Positions 1-8,737 of a stretch of DNA of 53,860 nucleotides are shown here, piece after piece (the first letter of the stretch is position 1; each line of letters starts with the position of its first letter). A program made the translations under genes and the position numbers. Below the pieces are notes generated by a model. It searched no databases. It was not told the origin of the DNA and saw nothing but the letters and a program-made list of their open reading frames with translations. Source of the stretch: Burkholderiales bacterium 67-32 (GTDB taxonomy: Bacteria; Pseudomonadota; Gammaproteobacteria; Burkholderiales; Burkholderiaceae_B); assembly GCA_001898625.1 (NCBI GenBank), contig MKUP01000020.1, forward strand, positions 32,541 to 86,400, given 5' to 3'.

Positions 1-201
1 TATCGGCTTGGGCCGGACGGCTCTTTAGCACCGTTACATCAATGACGTCCCCATGACACGCGGCTCCCCCTGGGCGCCCGGCCAGTAAAAATCCTCATGT
101 GCGTCATAAGAACATTTCATTTGGCGGGCCCTCCCCCGGTCGGCACAATGCGCCGGACTTGAACAAGCCGGACGCAGATGATCCGGCACAGGGAGACGAA
201 A

Positions 202-1164
202 ATGAAAGCAGCGAAAATGCTGGCGGGCGCCCTGCTCGCCGCCGTCTCGGGCGCGTCCCAGGCACAGGACTATCCGAATCGCCCGATACGCATGGTGGTC
301 CCCTTCGCCGCGGGCGGCGTGGTCGACGTGACCGCCCGCCTGCTGGCACAGAAGCTGACCGAGCGCCTGGGCTGGAACGTCATCGTGGAGAACAAGCCCG
401 GCGGCAACGGTTTCATCGCCGTCACCAACGTGGCGCAGGCGCCCGCCGACGGCTACACGCTGCTGATGGCGCATACCGGGGAATTCTCGGTCAACCCGGC
501 GCTCTTCAAGCACGTGCCCTACGACCTCGAACGCGACTTCAAGCCCATCACCCTGGTCAGCGATACGCCCCTGCTGCTCGTGGCCAACGCCGCCACGCCC
601 TACAAGACCTTCGACGACGTGATCAAGGCCGCCAAGGCCAGGCCCGATTCGCTAGCGTTCTCGTCACCGGGCGCCGGCAGCTACAACCACCTGGGCGGCG
701 AATGGTTCGCACTGGAAGCCGGCGCCAAGCTCATGCACGTTCCCTACAAGGGCGGCGCACCGGCCATGGCGGCTGTGGCTGGCGGCGAAGTGCCGCTGGG
801 CGTGGTGGCCGTGCCGGCCGTGCTGCCGCACGTCAAGACCGGCCGGGTCCACGTGATCGGCCTGCTGACCCGCAAGACCATGGCCGACCATCCCGACTGG
901 AAGACCGCCCAGGGCGCGGGCATACCGCGCGTGGACGCCTCGAACTGGGTCGGCATGTTCGCCCCCAAGGGCACACCCGACGCCATCGTCGAAACCCTGC
1001 ACCGCGAAGTCGCCAAGACCCTGGCCGCCCCCGACGTCATCCAGCGCTTCGCCGACAACGGCGCCACGGTGGGCGGCATGCCTCCCGCCGAATTCAAGCA
1101 ACGCATCGACTTCGATCTGAAGAACGTCCGCGGCGTGATCGAGCGCGCCAGGATCGAACCCTGA
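202..1164 (+). CDS. Bug-family periplasmic solute receptor (TTT system), first gene of operon
   Basis: A 320-residue tripartite-tricarboxylate-type (TctC/Bug) binding protein. Residues 1-21 are a Sec signal peptide ending SQA before QDYPNRPIR. The Bug core follows: a VPFAAGG loop near residue 35, then a VENKPGGNG segment and PADGYTLLM, which shape the ligand pocket in this family. I chose the ATG at 202 because GGGAG lies just upstream and it gives a clean signal peptide; an in-frame ATG at 178 adds eight residues without a good ribosome site. It leads a nine-gene run with UbiD and a molybdenum hydroxylase, so its ligand is probably a small (hetero)aromatic carboxylate; that is inference. No TctA/TctB membrane partners are in the window. 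Confidence 0.93.
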   Translation: MKAAKMLAGALLAAVSGASQAQDYPNRPIRMVVPFAAGGVVDVTARLLAQKLTERLGWNVIVENKPGGNGFIAVTNVAQAPADGYTLLMAHTGEFSVNPALFKHVPYDLERDFKPITLVSDTPLLLVANAATPYKTFDDVIKAAKARPDSLAFSSPGAGSYNHLGGEWFALEAGAKLMHVPYKGGAPAMAAVAGGEVPLGVVAVPAVLPHVKTGRVHVIGLLTRKTMADHPDWKTAQGAGIPRVDASNWVGMFAPKGTPDAIVETLHREVAKTLAAPDVIQRFADNGATVGGMPPAEFKQRIDFDLKNVRGVIERARIEP

Positions 1165-1181
1165 ACACTTACGGAAACGGC

Positions 1182-2642
1182 ATGACGGCGAATACCAAGG
1201 GAAACGGATTGGACTTGCGGCAATGGCTGGCGGACATCGACGCCGGCAGGCAGCTCAAGCAGGTCTCGGGCGCGGACTGGAACCTGGAGCTGGGCGCCAT
1301 CGCCGAGCTCAACGTCAAGAAGGCCGATCCCAAGGCACTGCTTTTCGATGACATTCCCGGCTATCCCGCCGGCCACCGCGTGCTGACATGCACCACCTCG
1401 AACGCGGCGCGGCTGGCCAACATCCTGCGCCTGGGCGAGGTCGGCGGGCACCAGGACCTGGTCGGCAAGCTGCGTGGGCGGCCCAACACCTGGAAGAACC
1501 GCGCCGCCGAATTCGATCCGGTCGAAGTCGCCTCCGGCGCGGTGTTCGAGCACGTGGCCGCGGGCAGCGACGTGGACGTCTCGACCTTTCCCGCTCCGCT
1601 CTGGCACGAGAAAGACGGCGGCCGCTACATCGGCACCGGCTGCATGGTGGTCACCCGGGACCTGGATTCGGACTGGGTCAACGTCGGCACCTATCGCGTC
1701 ATGATCCACGACCGCAACCACGTCGGGCTGGACATGATCCCGGGCAAGCACGGCGCCATCCAGTACGACAAGCACATGGCGGCCGGCAAGCCCTTCCCCG
1801 TGGCCATCGTGTTGGGCTGCGACCCGCTGGGCTACACCATCTCGGGCATCGAAGTGCCTTATGGGATGTGCGAGTACAACTACATCGGCGCCATCCTGGG
1901 CCAGCCGGTGGAGGTCGTACGCGGCCAGGTCACGGGCCTGCCGTTTCCGTCGGCCGCCGAGATCGTGATCGAGGGCTGGGCGCACCCGGGGGACCTCAAG
2001 GAAGAAGGCCCGTTCGGCGAGTTCCACGGCTACTACCCGGGCAAGCAAGGGGTGTCGCCCGTGGTCACCGTCGAACGCGTCTACCACCGTTCGCAGCCCA
2101 TCCTGCTTGGCAGCCCGCCCGCCAAGCCGCCCAACGACTACTCCTACTCCAAGGCCGTGATGCGCTCGGCGTTGCTGATGGACGCGCTGCAGGCGTCGGG
2201 CGTGCCCGACGTGCAGGCGGTGTGGGCGCACGAGATCGGCGGAGCCCGCATGTTCAACGTGGTCTCGATCAAGCAGCGCTATCCGGGCCATGCGCGCCAG
2301 GCCGGCCACCTGCTGCTCAATTGCGGCGTGGGCGCCTACATGTCGCGCTGGGCGGTGGTGGTGGACGAAGACATCGATCCGGCCAATCTGCAGGAAGTGA
2401 TGTGGGCGGTGGCCACGCGCTCGGACCCCGAACGCGACATCGACATCGTGCGCCGCGGCATGGGATCGAAGAACGACCCGCTGTTCGTCACCTTCGGCAC
2501 CGATACGCCCTTCAACTCCAAGGCCGTCATCGACGCGTGCCGGCCCTACGACTACCTGACCCGATTCCCCGAGGTGGCCGAGGCAAGCAGATCCCTGCAA
2601 GCCGCGACCCGCCGCAAATGGGGCCACATCCTCGACGAATGA
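1182..2642 (+). CDS. UbiD-family prenyl-FMN-dependent decarboxylase
   Basis: This 486-residue protein has the usual UbiD length and fold signature. The catalytic triad of the family (Arg-Glu-Glu, R173/E277/E282 in fungal Fdc1) maps to R172 in TYRVMIHDRN and to E275 and E280 in EEGPFGEFHGYY. The family removes a carboxylate from an aromatic, heteroaromatic or acrylic acid (or adds one) using prenylated FMN in the cytoplasm. The gene starts 17 bases after the preceding Bug gene and is followed 22 bases later by another Bug gene, so they are co-transcribed. No UbiX flavin prenyltransferase lies in the window, so the cofactor must be made elsewhere. With a downstream Mo-hydroxylase and a nearby CoA ligase, an HmfF-like furandicarboxylate decarboxylase is a good guess, but substrate cannot be read from sequence alone. 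Confidence 0.93.
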   Translation: MTANTKGNGLDLRQWLADIDAGRQLKQVSGADWNLELGAIAELNVKKADPKALLFDDIPGYPAGHRVLTCTTSNAARLANILRLGEVGGHQDLVGKLRGRPNTWKNRAAEFDPVEVASGAVFEHVAAGSDVDVSTFPAPLWHEKDGGRYIGTGCMVVTRDLDSDWVNVGTYRVMIHDRNHVGLDMIPGKHGAIQYDKHMAAGKPFPVAIVLGCDPLGYTISGIEVPYGMCEYNYIGAILGQPVEVVRGQVTGLPFPSAAEIVIEGWAHPGDLKEEGPFGEFHGYYPGKQGVSPVVTVERVYHRSQPILLGSPPAKPPNDYSYSKAVMRSALLMDALQASGVPDVQAVWAHEIGGARMFNVVSIKQRYPGHARQAGHLLLNCGVGAYMSRWAVVVDEDIDPANLQEVMWAVATRSDPERDIDIVRRGMGSKNDPLFVTFGTDTPFNSKAVIDACRPYDYLTRFPEVAEASRSLQAATRRKWGHILDE

Positions 2643-2664
2643 ACAAGAAGCAGGAGGAGCAGAC

Positions 2665-3627
2665 ATGAACACCTATCTCATCGCCGCGGCCGTCGCCGCC
2701 GCGTTTGCCGCCGGCGGCGCTCAAGCCCAGCAATGGCCCGCCCGCCCCATCACCATGATCGTGCCGTTCTCCCCGGGCGGCGTGACCGACGCCGTCGCGC
2801 GTCCGGTGGCCGAAGCCATGGCACGCAAGCTGGGCCAGCCCGTGATCGTGGAGAACAAGGTCGGCTCCGGCGGAGCGGTGGGCATCGCCCATGTGGCGCG
2901 CGCCAAGCCGGACGGCTACACCATCCTGATGTCGCTGCCGGCGATCTCCAGCATGCCCACGGCCGACAAGCTGATCGGCCGCCAGCCGATGTACCAGGTC
3001 GATCAATTCGCCCCCATCGCCCGCATCACGGCCGACCCCGCCGTGCTTGCCGTCCGCAGCGACAGCGAGTGGAAAACGGCGCAAGAGTTCATCGCCTACG
3101 CCCGCAAAGAGCAGATCACCTATGGTTCGTCGGGGGTCTACGGCACGCTGCACATGTACATGGCCTCTCTGGCCAACACGGCCGGCATGAAGACCCTGCA
3201 CGTGCCTTACGGCGGCGCCGGCCCGGCCATGATGGCGCTGCTGGGCAAGCAGATCCAGGCCCTGGCCGTCTCGCCCGGCTCGGTCAAGCAGCACGTGGAC
3301 AGCGGCGCGGTGCGCCTGCTGGCCCACTGGGGCAGCGAACCCGTCGAGGCTTTTCCCAAGTTGCCCAGTCTGAAATCGCTCGGCTACGACGTCGAGTTCT
3401 ATCAATGGAGCGGCCTGTTCGCCCCGGCCGGCACGCCGCCCTCGGTGCTCGGAAAGCTGGGCGACGCCGTCAAGTTCGCGGTGGACGACGCCCGTGTCCA
3501 GAAAGTCATCGAGGAAGGCGCCGGCCTGCCCATCAAGTATTTGAACACCGCGGACTTCACCAGATTCTGGAACCAGGACGCCGCAGGACAGATCCAGGCC
3601 GTGCAACGCATCGGCAAGGTCGACTAA
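2665..3627 (+). CDS. Bug-family periplasmic solute receptor, second copy in the same operon
   Basis: A 320-residue TctC/Bug receptor with a signal peptide ending AQA at residues 19-21, then QWPARPITMIVPFSPGG, VENKVGSGG and KPDGYTILM, the same landmarks as the first gene of the operon. A strong AGGAGGAG ribosome site sits nine bases before the ATG. The two receptors differ through most of their length, so this is not a recent tandem copy. Having two different receptors around one decarboxylase suggests two related substrates (for example a dicarboxylate and its decarboxylated product) or one periplasmic sensor and one transport receptor. That interpretation is inference. Confidence 0.93.
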   Translation: MNTYLIAAAVAAAFAAGGAQAQQWPARPITMIVPFSPGGVTDAVARPVAEAMARKLGQPVIVENKVGSGGAVGIAHVARAKPDGYTILMSLPAISSMPTADKLIGRQPMYQVDQFAPIARITADPAVLAVRSDSEWKTAQEFIAYARKEQITYGSSGVYGTLHMYMASLANTAGMKTLHVPYGGAGPAMMALLGKQIQALAVSPGSVKQHVDSGAVRLLAHWGSEPVEAFPKLPSLKSLGYDVEFYQWSGLFAPAGTPPSVLGKLGDAVKFAVDDARVQKVIEEGAGLPIKYLNTADFTRFWNQDAAGQIQAVQRIGKVD

Positions 3628-3653
3628 CCCGCGCGCCAAACGAGACACCCGAC

Positions 3654-4454
3654 ATGCAGCTTCAACACACCCTCTGCGCCGACGGCGTGCGCATCGCCTA
3701 CGCCTTGCACGGCAACGCCGATGCGAAGCACCGCTTCGTCCTGATCCACTCGCTGGCCATGGACCACAGCTTCTGGGACCCGGTCGTGGCCGAACTGGGC
3801 GCGGACGCCGCGGTGGCGGCGCTGGACGCGCGCGGCCACGGCCAGTCGGACAAGCCCGCCGGCCCCTATCGCCTCGACACTTTCGCCGACGACGTGGCCC
3901 GCGTGCTCGATGCGATCGGCTGGGAGCGCGCGGTGGTGGGCGGCGCGTCGATGGGCGGCTGCGTCGCCCTGGCGTTCGGCATCCGCCATCCGGCCCGCAC
4001 CGCCGGCCTCGGCCTGTTCGACACCACGGCGTGGTATGGCGCGACCGCGCCGGCCGACTGGGAGGGCCGCGGCCAAAAGGCCGTGCAGGAAGGCCTGGCG
4101 AGCCTGATCGCCTTCCAGGAAACGCGCTGGTTCACCGACGACTTTCGCCGCGACCACCCCGCAATCGTGGAACACAGCAAACGGATTTTCCTCGCCAACG
4201 ACGTGCCCGCCTATCTGGAAACCTGCCGCATGCTGGGCAACACGGACCTGCGCCCGGGCATGTCCGGCATCGTCGCGCCGACCCGGATCCTGGTGGGCGA
4301 AGAGGACTACGCGACGCCCGTGGCCATGGCCCAGGCGCTCGCCGACGCCATCGCCGGCTCGACACTGCGGATCCTGCCCCGGGCCCGGCACCTGTCGCCG
4401 CTCGAATACCCGCGCGAGGTGGCCGAGAACCTGCTGGCGCTGGCCCGGGCCTAG
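3654..4454 (+). CDS. Alpha/beta hydrolase, enol-lactonase-like (PcaD type)
   Basis: A 266-residue cytoplasmic alpha/beta-hydrolase. The nucleophile elbow GASMGG places the catalytic serine at residue 99; the acid is D218 in VGEEDYATP and the base H246 in RARHLSP. The LDARGHGQSDKP strand-turn near residues 57-67 is typical of the 3-oxoadipate enol-lactonase/MhpC branch. It begins 26 bases after the Bug gene and precedes the FAD subunit of the molybdenum hydroxylase by 16 bases. In this setting a lactone or thioester produced after ring hydroxylation is a plausible substrate; a plain esterase cannot be excluded. Confidence 0.88.
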   Translation: MQLQHTLCADGVRIAYALHGNADAKHRFVLIHSLAMDHSFWDPVVAELGADAAVAALDARGHGQSDKPAGPYRLDTFADDVARVLDAIGWERAVVGGASMGGCVALAFGIRHPARTAGLGLFDTTAWYGATAPADWEGRGQKAVQEGLASLIAFQETRWFTDDFRRDHPAIVEHSKRIFLANDVPAYLETCRMLGNTDLRPGMSGIVAPTRILVGEEDYATPVAMAQALADAIAGSTLRILPRARHLSPLEYPREVAENLLALARA

Positions 4455-4470
4455 ACGCGAGGAACACGAC

Positions 4471-5349
4471 ATGTCCCCTTTTGAATTGCTGCAACCGGCC
4501 ACTCTGGACGAAGCGCTGAAGATCATGGCCGCGCCGGATTTTGCCGGCCGCCCGGTCAGCGGCGCGACCGCGATCTCGCTGATGCGGCGCGCGGGCATCC
4601 TGAACGTGGACAGCCTGCTGAGCCTGGAGGGCCTGCGCGAGAGCCTGCGCGACATCCGCGTGGCCGACGACGGCCAGGCCCGCGTCGACGGCCTGGCCAC
4701 CCTGGGCGAAATGGAACGTCACCCCGGCCTGCGCGCCTCGCATCCGCTGCTGTCTCAGGTATTCGCCACCCTGGCCAACCCCCGGGTGCGCAACGTCGCG
4801 ATGATAGGCGGCTACCTCTCGCATGGCGATCCACACATGGATTTGCCGCCAGTACTCAGTACACTGAACGCTAATGTAGTCGCCCAAAGCCTGCGCGGCG
4901 TGCGCGAGATCGCCGTCGACCGGCTCTACCAAGGCTATTACGAAACCGCGCTGGCGGCCGACGAACTGATCACCGGCCTGGCCATACCGCGCCAGCCCGC
5001 CTGCGCCTACTACAAAAAGATCACCACCCGCGCCCGCCACGACTGGCCCACGCTGGGCATCGCCGCCGCGTTCGATCTCGACGGCGGCCGCATCGTCCGG
5101 GCGCGGCTGTTCATCGGTGCCGCCACCGACCGCCCCCTGCGCCTGCAACAGGCCGAGTCCGTGCTCGACGGTCAGGCCTGGTCGGCCGAACTGGGCCGTC
5201 GCGCCGCGCAGGCGGCGGTGGACGAAGCCACGCTGGTGCCCGATAGCCACGGCAGCACGGCATACAAGCAGGCCCTGCTGCTCGCCCATCTACCCGAGGT
5301 CTTCGAGCAAGCCCTGCGAGCTCCCCAACCGGCAGCGAGACAAGCATGA
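4471..5349 (+). CDS. Molybdenum hydroxylase FAD-binding (medium) subunit, CoxM-like
   Basis: A 292-residue medium subunit of a xanthine-dehydrogenase-family hydroxylase. The N-terminal FAD_binding_5 region carries the flavin loop as VSGATAISLMRR near residue 28 and the second flavin motif as MIGGYLSHGDPHMDLPP near residues 110-126, matching the family TIGGNLAHADPASDLPP pattern. The C-terminal CO-dehydrogenase flavoprotein domain follows. Its stop overlaps the next start by four bases (ATGA), implying translational coupling with the large subunit. It passes electrons from the iron-sulfur subunit to an acceptor. Confidence 0.93.
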   Translation: MSPFELLQPATLDEALKIMAAPDFAGRPVSGATAISLMRRAGILNVDSLLSLEGLRESLRDIRVADDGQARVDGLATLGEMERHPGLRASHPLLSQVFATLANPRVRNVAMIGGYLSHGDPHMDLPPVLSTLNANVVAQSLRGVREIAVDRLYQGYYETALAADELITGLAIPRQPACAYYKKITTRARHDWPTLGIAAAFDLDGGRIVRARLFIGAATDRPLRLQQAESVLDGQAWSAELGRRAAQAAVDEATLVPDSHGSTAYKQALLLAHLPEVFEQALRAPQPAARQA

Positions 5350-7631
5350 CGACAGAACGCCCTCCCCTGAACCGGCTCGGCAAGGGCCTGCGCCGCCTCG
5401 AGGCGATCGACAAGGTCACCGGCCGCGTCGACTACACCCACCACGTGACGCTGCCCGGCATGCTGCATGCGAAGATCGTCCGCAGCCACGTGGCCCATGG
5501 CCGCCTCGTCGGCATCGATACCGCCCAGGCGAAAGCGGTGCCAGGCGTTCATGGCGTCTTCACCGGCGCCGACATCCTCAAGATCATCCCGGAACCCTAC
5601 TACGGCCCCGCGTTCCACGACCAGCCCATCCTCGCCATCGACAAGGTGCGCTACGTGGGCGAACCGGTGGCCGTGGTAGTGGCCGAATCGCCCCACGTGG
5701 CCGAGGATGCCGCCGGCCTGGTCCAGGCCGAGATCGACGAGCTGCCGGCCGTGTTCGACGAGATCGAGGCCATGCACGCCGACATCTACGTGCATGACTC
5801 GCTGCGGCCCGCCGGCACCTTCGCCGACCTCAAGCACCTGAACGGCATCCGCGACACCAACGTGGCGCTGACCTTCGGCGTCAAGAAAGGCAACGTCGAG
5901 GAAGCGTTCAAGACCGCGCACCGCGTGTTCAGGAACACGTTCAAGACCCAGCAGGTCATGCACGTGCCGCTGGAACCCATGGTCTCGGTGGCCGACGTGC
6001 GCAACGCGCACGCCACCATCCATACGGCCAGCCAGACGCCTTCGTTCGCCCGGACCGAGATCGCGCGCCTGCTGGGCTGGCGCGAGAACCAGGTCACGGT
6101 CAAGACCGCCTTCCTGGGCGGCGGTTTCGGCTGCAAGCTGTACGTCAAGCTGGAACCTCTGGCCGTGGCCCTGAGCATGCTGTGCCGGCGCCCGGTGCGG
6201 GTTGCGCTGACCATGGCCGAACAGTTCTACACCATCACCCGACACCCGACCACGTTCAACATCGAATCGGCGGTGGACGAGAACGGCCGCATCCTGGCGC
6301 GCCGCTGCGAGGTGATCTGGAACGGCGGCGCCTACGCCGACATCGGCCCGCGCGTCACGCAAAAATCGGGCTTCACCGCCCCCGGCCCCTACGATATCGA
6401 ACACGTGGACGTCACCTCGGTCGCGGTCTATACCAACCGTCCGCCGGCCGGCGCCTTCCGTGGCTTCGGCATCCCGCAACTGGTATGGGCCTACGAAAGC
6501 CAGGCCGACATCATCGCCCGCGAGATGGGCCTGGACCCGGTCGAGTTCCGCCTGCGCAACGTGCTGACGGACGGCAAGCGCCACGCCACCGGCACCGTCA
6601 TGAAGGATGCCGCCATTCCGCTTGTGCTCAACCGCGTGGCCGAGCGCTTCGGCTGGAGCCGGCCCTTCGAGCACGGCGACGGGCGCTACCGGCGCGGCCG
6701 CGGCATAGGCGTGGGCATCAAGGCCTGCGTCTCGCCCACCACCTCGGTGGCGGCCGTCTCGGTCGCCGCCGACGGCAGTTGCAGCGTGCAGTGCAATACC
6801 GTGGACATGGGCCAGGGCTCGGACACGCTGATGGCCATGATCGTGTCCGAGGTCCTGGGCGTGCCCGCCGAATCGGTCTCGGTGGTCAACCCGGACACCG
6901 ATGCCTCCCCCTACGACATGGCCACGCTGGGTTCGCGCTCGACCTTCCATATGGGCCACGCGGTGCGGCTGGCCGCCGAGGACGCGCAGGCCAAGCTCCT
7001 CGCCATGGCCCGGGAAGTCGGCGTGGACCAGGTCGATCCCGCCGACCTCGGCACCTTGTTCGTCCGCAAGTTCGGCATGCAGGCCGGCACGGTCATCGGC
7101 ACCGGGATCTACAAGCCCACCTATCAATCGCCCGACAAGAGCACGGGCCAGTCGGAAGACATCACGCCCAACTGGATGATAGGCGGCACGGCGATCGAGG
7201 TCGAAGTCGACACCGAAACCGGCATGTACACCATCCTGCGGATGGAGAACGTGGTCGATTGCGGCACCGCACTCAATCCGCTGGTGGTGCAGACCCAGAT
7301 CAGCGGCGCGGCCATCATGCAGCTCGGCACGGTCACGCTGGAAGAAATGGAGTTCGACGAACAAGGCCAACTGCGCAACGCCGGCCTGTCGGAATACAAG
7401 ATCCCCGGCATCCAGGACATCCCCCGCTCCATCGGCCGCGAGACGGTGGACGCCTACCAGTCCAACGGCCCTTTCGGCGGCAAGGGCGTGGGCGAGAGCG
7501 CGACCTTCGGCGTCGCCTCGGCCCTGGCCGCCGCCATCGAAGACGCCGTCGGCGTCCGCATCACGCAACTGCCCATCCGTCCCGAAAAGATCTGGGAAGG
7601 AATGCGCGCCCAACAGGAACAGCACGCATGA
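5346..7631 (+). CDS. Molybdenum hydroxylase large (molybdopterin cytosine dinucleotide) subunit, CoxL-like
   Basis: A 761-residue catalytic subunit of the xanthine dehydrogenase family. Visible landmarks are the N-terminal a/b-hammerhead domain, GGGFGCK near residue 258, the Mo-cofactor loop GAFRGFGIPQ near residue 370, the MGQGSDT segment and GGKGVGES, whose E717 is the general base that activates the Mo-bound oxygen. GAFRGFG followed by PQ resembles nicotinate-type and 4-hydroxybenzoyl-CoA-reductase-like enzymes more than the CO dehydrogenase loop (which has a selenyl-modified Cys). The expected reaction is hydroxylation of a heteroaromatic ring or its CoA thioester with water as oxygen source. 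It overlaps both neighbours by a few bases. Confidence 0.94.
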   Translation: MTTERPPLNRLGKGLRRLEAIDKVTGRVDYTHHVTLPGMLHAKIVRSHVAHGRLVGIDTAQAKAVPGVHGVFTGADILKIIPEPYYGPAFHDQPILAIDKVRYVGEPVAVVVAESPHVAEDAAGLVQAEIDELPAVFDEIEAMHADIYVHDSLRPAGTFADLKHLNGIRDTNVALTFGVKKGNVEEAFKTAHRVFRNTFKTQQVMHVPLEPMVSVADVRNAHATIHTASQTPSFARTEIARLLGWRENQVTVKTAFLGGGFGCKLYVKLEPLAVALSMLCRRPVRVALTMAEQFYTITRHPTTFNIESAVDENGRILARRCEVIWNGGAYADIGPRVTQKSGFTAPGPYDIEHVDVTSVAVYTNRPPAGAFRGFGIPQLVWAYESQADIIAREMGLDPVEFRLRNVLTDGKRHATGTVMKDAAIPLVLNRVAERFGWSRPFEHGDGRYRRGRGIGVGIKACVSPTTSVAAVSVAADGSCSVQCNTVDMGQGSDTLMAMIVSEVLGVPAESVSVVNPDTDASPYDMATLGSRSTFHMGHAVRLAAEDAQAKLLAMAREVGVDQVDPADLGTLFVRKFGMQAGTVIGTGIYKPTYQSPDKSTGQSEDITPNWMIGGTAIEVEVDTETGMYTILRMENVVDCGTALNPLVVQTQISGAAIMQLGTVTLEEMEFDEQGQLRNAGLSEYKIPGIQDIPRSIGRETVDAYQSNGPFGGKGVGESATFGVASALAAAIEDAVGVRITQLPIRPEKIWEGMRAQQEQHA

Positions 7632-8104
7632 ACATCGACATCGAGTTCGAACTGAACGGACGCGCCGAGCGCCGCCATGTGGACGTGCGCGACAACGCCA
7701 TCGACATGCTGGGGCGGTGCGGCCTGAAAGCCGCCCGCGAAAGCTGCGGTCAGGGTCTGTGCGGCTGTTGCACCATCTACGTGAACGGCGAACCGGCGTC
7801 GGGATGCCTCTATCCCGCCTGGAAACTGCAGGGCAAGCAGATCGAGACCCTGGAAGCCCTCGACGCCGCGGACGGCGGACTCGACCCCGTCCAGCAGGCC
7901 TTCATCGATTGCGGCGCTTTCCAATGCGGTTTCTGCACACCCGGATTCGTCATGATGACGCGCAGGCTGCTCGACGCCCACCCCGATCCGACGGATGCGC
8001 AGATCGAGCATTACCTGTCCGGCAACCTGTGCCGTTGCGGCGCGTATCCCGAAATCATCGCCGCGGTGCGGCTGGCCGCCCAGCGCGCCGGCGCCCGCGG
8101 TTAA
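7628..8104 (+). CDS. Molybdenum hydroxylase 2Fe-2S (small) subunit, CoxS-like
   Basis: A 158-residue two-cluster ferredoxin subunit. The plant-type N-terminal cluster is held by C40, C45, C48 and C60 (ESCGQGLCGCCTIYVNGE region). The C-terminal four-helix cluster is held by C100 and C103 in CGFCTPG and C135 and C137 in LCRCG. All eight ligands are present. It starts four bases inside the end of the large-subunit gene (ATGA). It relays electrons from the Mo site to the FAD subunit. The subunit order medium-large-small is the same as in cox operons. Confidence 0.95.
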   Translation: MNIDIEFELNGRAERRHVDVRDNAIDMLGRCGLKAARESCGQGLCGCCTIYVNGEPASGCLYPAWKLQGKQIETLEALDAADGGLDPVQQAFIDCGAFQCGFCTPGFVMMTRRLLDAHPDPTDAQIEHYLSGNLCRCGAYPEIIAAVRLAAQRAGARG

Positions 8105-8119
8105 CAAGGAGGACACAGC

Positions 8120-8737
8120 ATGGAAATGGTCGCCGAGCGACTCATCAAGGCCCCGCGCAATGAAGTCTGGCGCTGCCTGAACGACCCCGACGTCCTGAAG
8201 GCCTGCATTCCCGGCTGCGAATCCATCGATGTCGTGGGCCCCGACGGCTACAAGGTCGCCATGGTGGCGGTCGTGGGTTTCATCAAGGCCAGGTTCGTCG
8301 GCGAGCTCACGCTGCAGAACAAGATCGCGGACACGTCATATGACCTGAGCTTCAACGGCACCGGTGGCGCGGCGGGCTTCGGCAAGGGCGCGGCCAGCGT
8401 CGCGCTCCGCGACGCGCCGGACGGTACCACCCTCGTCTACCAGGTCAAGGCGCAGGTCGGCGGCAAGCTGGCGCAGGTCGGGGCGCGCGTGATCGACAGC
8501 GTTGCCAGGAAGATGGCCGACGAATTCTTCCAAAGGCTGGACACGGTCGTCACCGGAGCGGATGCGCAGGCCGCGGCCCGCCCGGCCGAGGCGCCGGCGG
8601 ACGCCGGACCGGGCGCCCCGGATGATGCCAGCGGCTCCGCATCGAGCGCGTCGTCGTCGCGTGCCTGGATCTACGCCGCGGCGGCCGCCACGGTCGCGGT
8701 GGTCGTGGCGTTTGCCTTCGGTGGAGGTGGCGCATGA
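8120..8737 (+). CDS. CoxG-like SRPBCC protein with C-terminal membrane anchor
   Basis: A 205-residue protein. Residues 1-145 match the CoxG (carbon monoxide dehydrogenase subunit G) SRPBCC fold: EMVAERLIKAPRNEVWRCLNDPDVLKACIPGCE at the start is diagnostic. A low-complexity Ala/Pro/Gly/Ser linker follows, then a hydrophobic tail near residues 180-200 that should anchor it to the inner membrane. In carboxydotrophs CoxG recruits the hydroxylase to the membrane and aids electron transfer to quinone. Finding it here suggests this Mo-hydroxylase also feeds the respiratory chain. An AAGGAGG ribosome site sits before the ATG. Confidence 0.9.
   Translation: MEMVAERLIKAPRNEVWRCLNDPDVLKACIPGCESIDVVGPDGYKVAMVAVVGFIKARFVGELTLQNKIADTSYDLSFNGTGGAAGFGKGAASVALRDAPDGTTLVYQVKAQVGGKLAQVGARVIDSVARKMADEFFQRLDTVVTGADAQAAARPAEAPADAGPGAPDDASGSASSASSSRAWIYAAAAATVAVVVAFAFGGGGA

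Noticed and set aside
34-513. Possible minus-strand gene at the left edge
   Set aside because: It overlaps the first Bug gene in antisense and its translation shows no known family; the true upstream gene, if any, lies outside.
744-2672. Long open frame on the minus strand across the first Bug and UbiD genes
   Set aside because: It is antisense to well-supported genes, has no family similarity and is a by-product of high third-position GC.
5172-7625. 817-codon minus-strand frame opposite the Mo-hydroxylase large subunit
   Set aside because: The plus-strand frame has all family motifs. The antisense product is low-complexity His/Asp/Gly-rich with no domain.
6182-7627. Long plus-strand frame upstream of the 2Fe-2S subunit start
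   Set aside because: Only its end, from 7628, is a real protein; the rest is an off-frame reading of the large subunit.
5346-8737. Calling the molybdenum enzyme a carbon monoxide dehydrogenase
   Set aside because: The active-site loop is GAFRGFG, not the Cys-containing CO dehydrogenase loop, and the neighbours are aromatic-acid genes.
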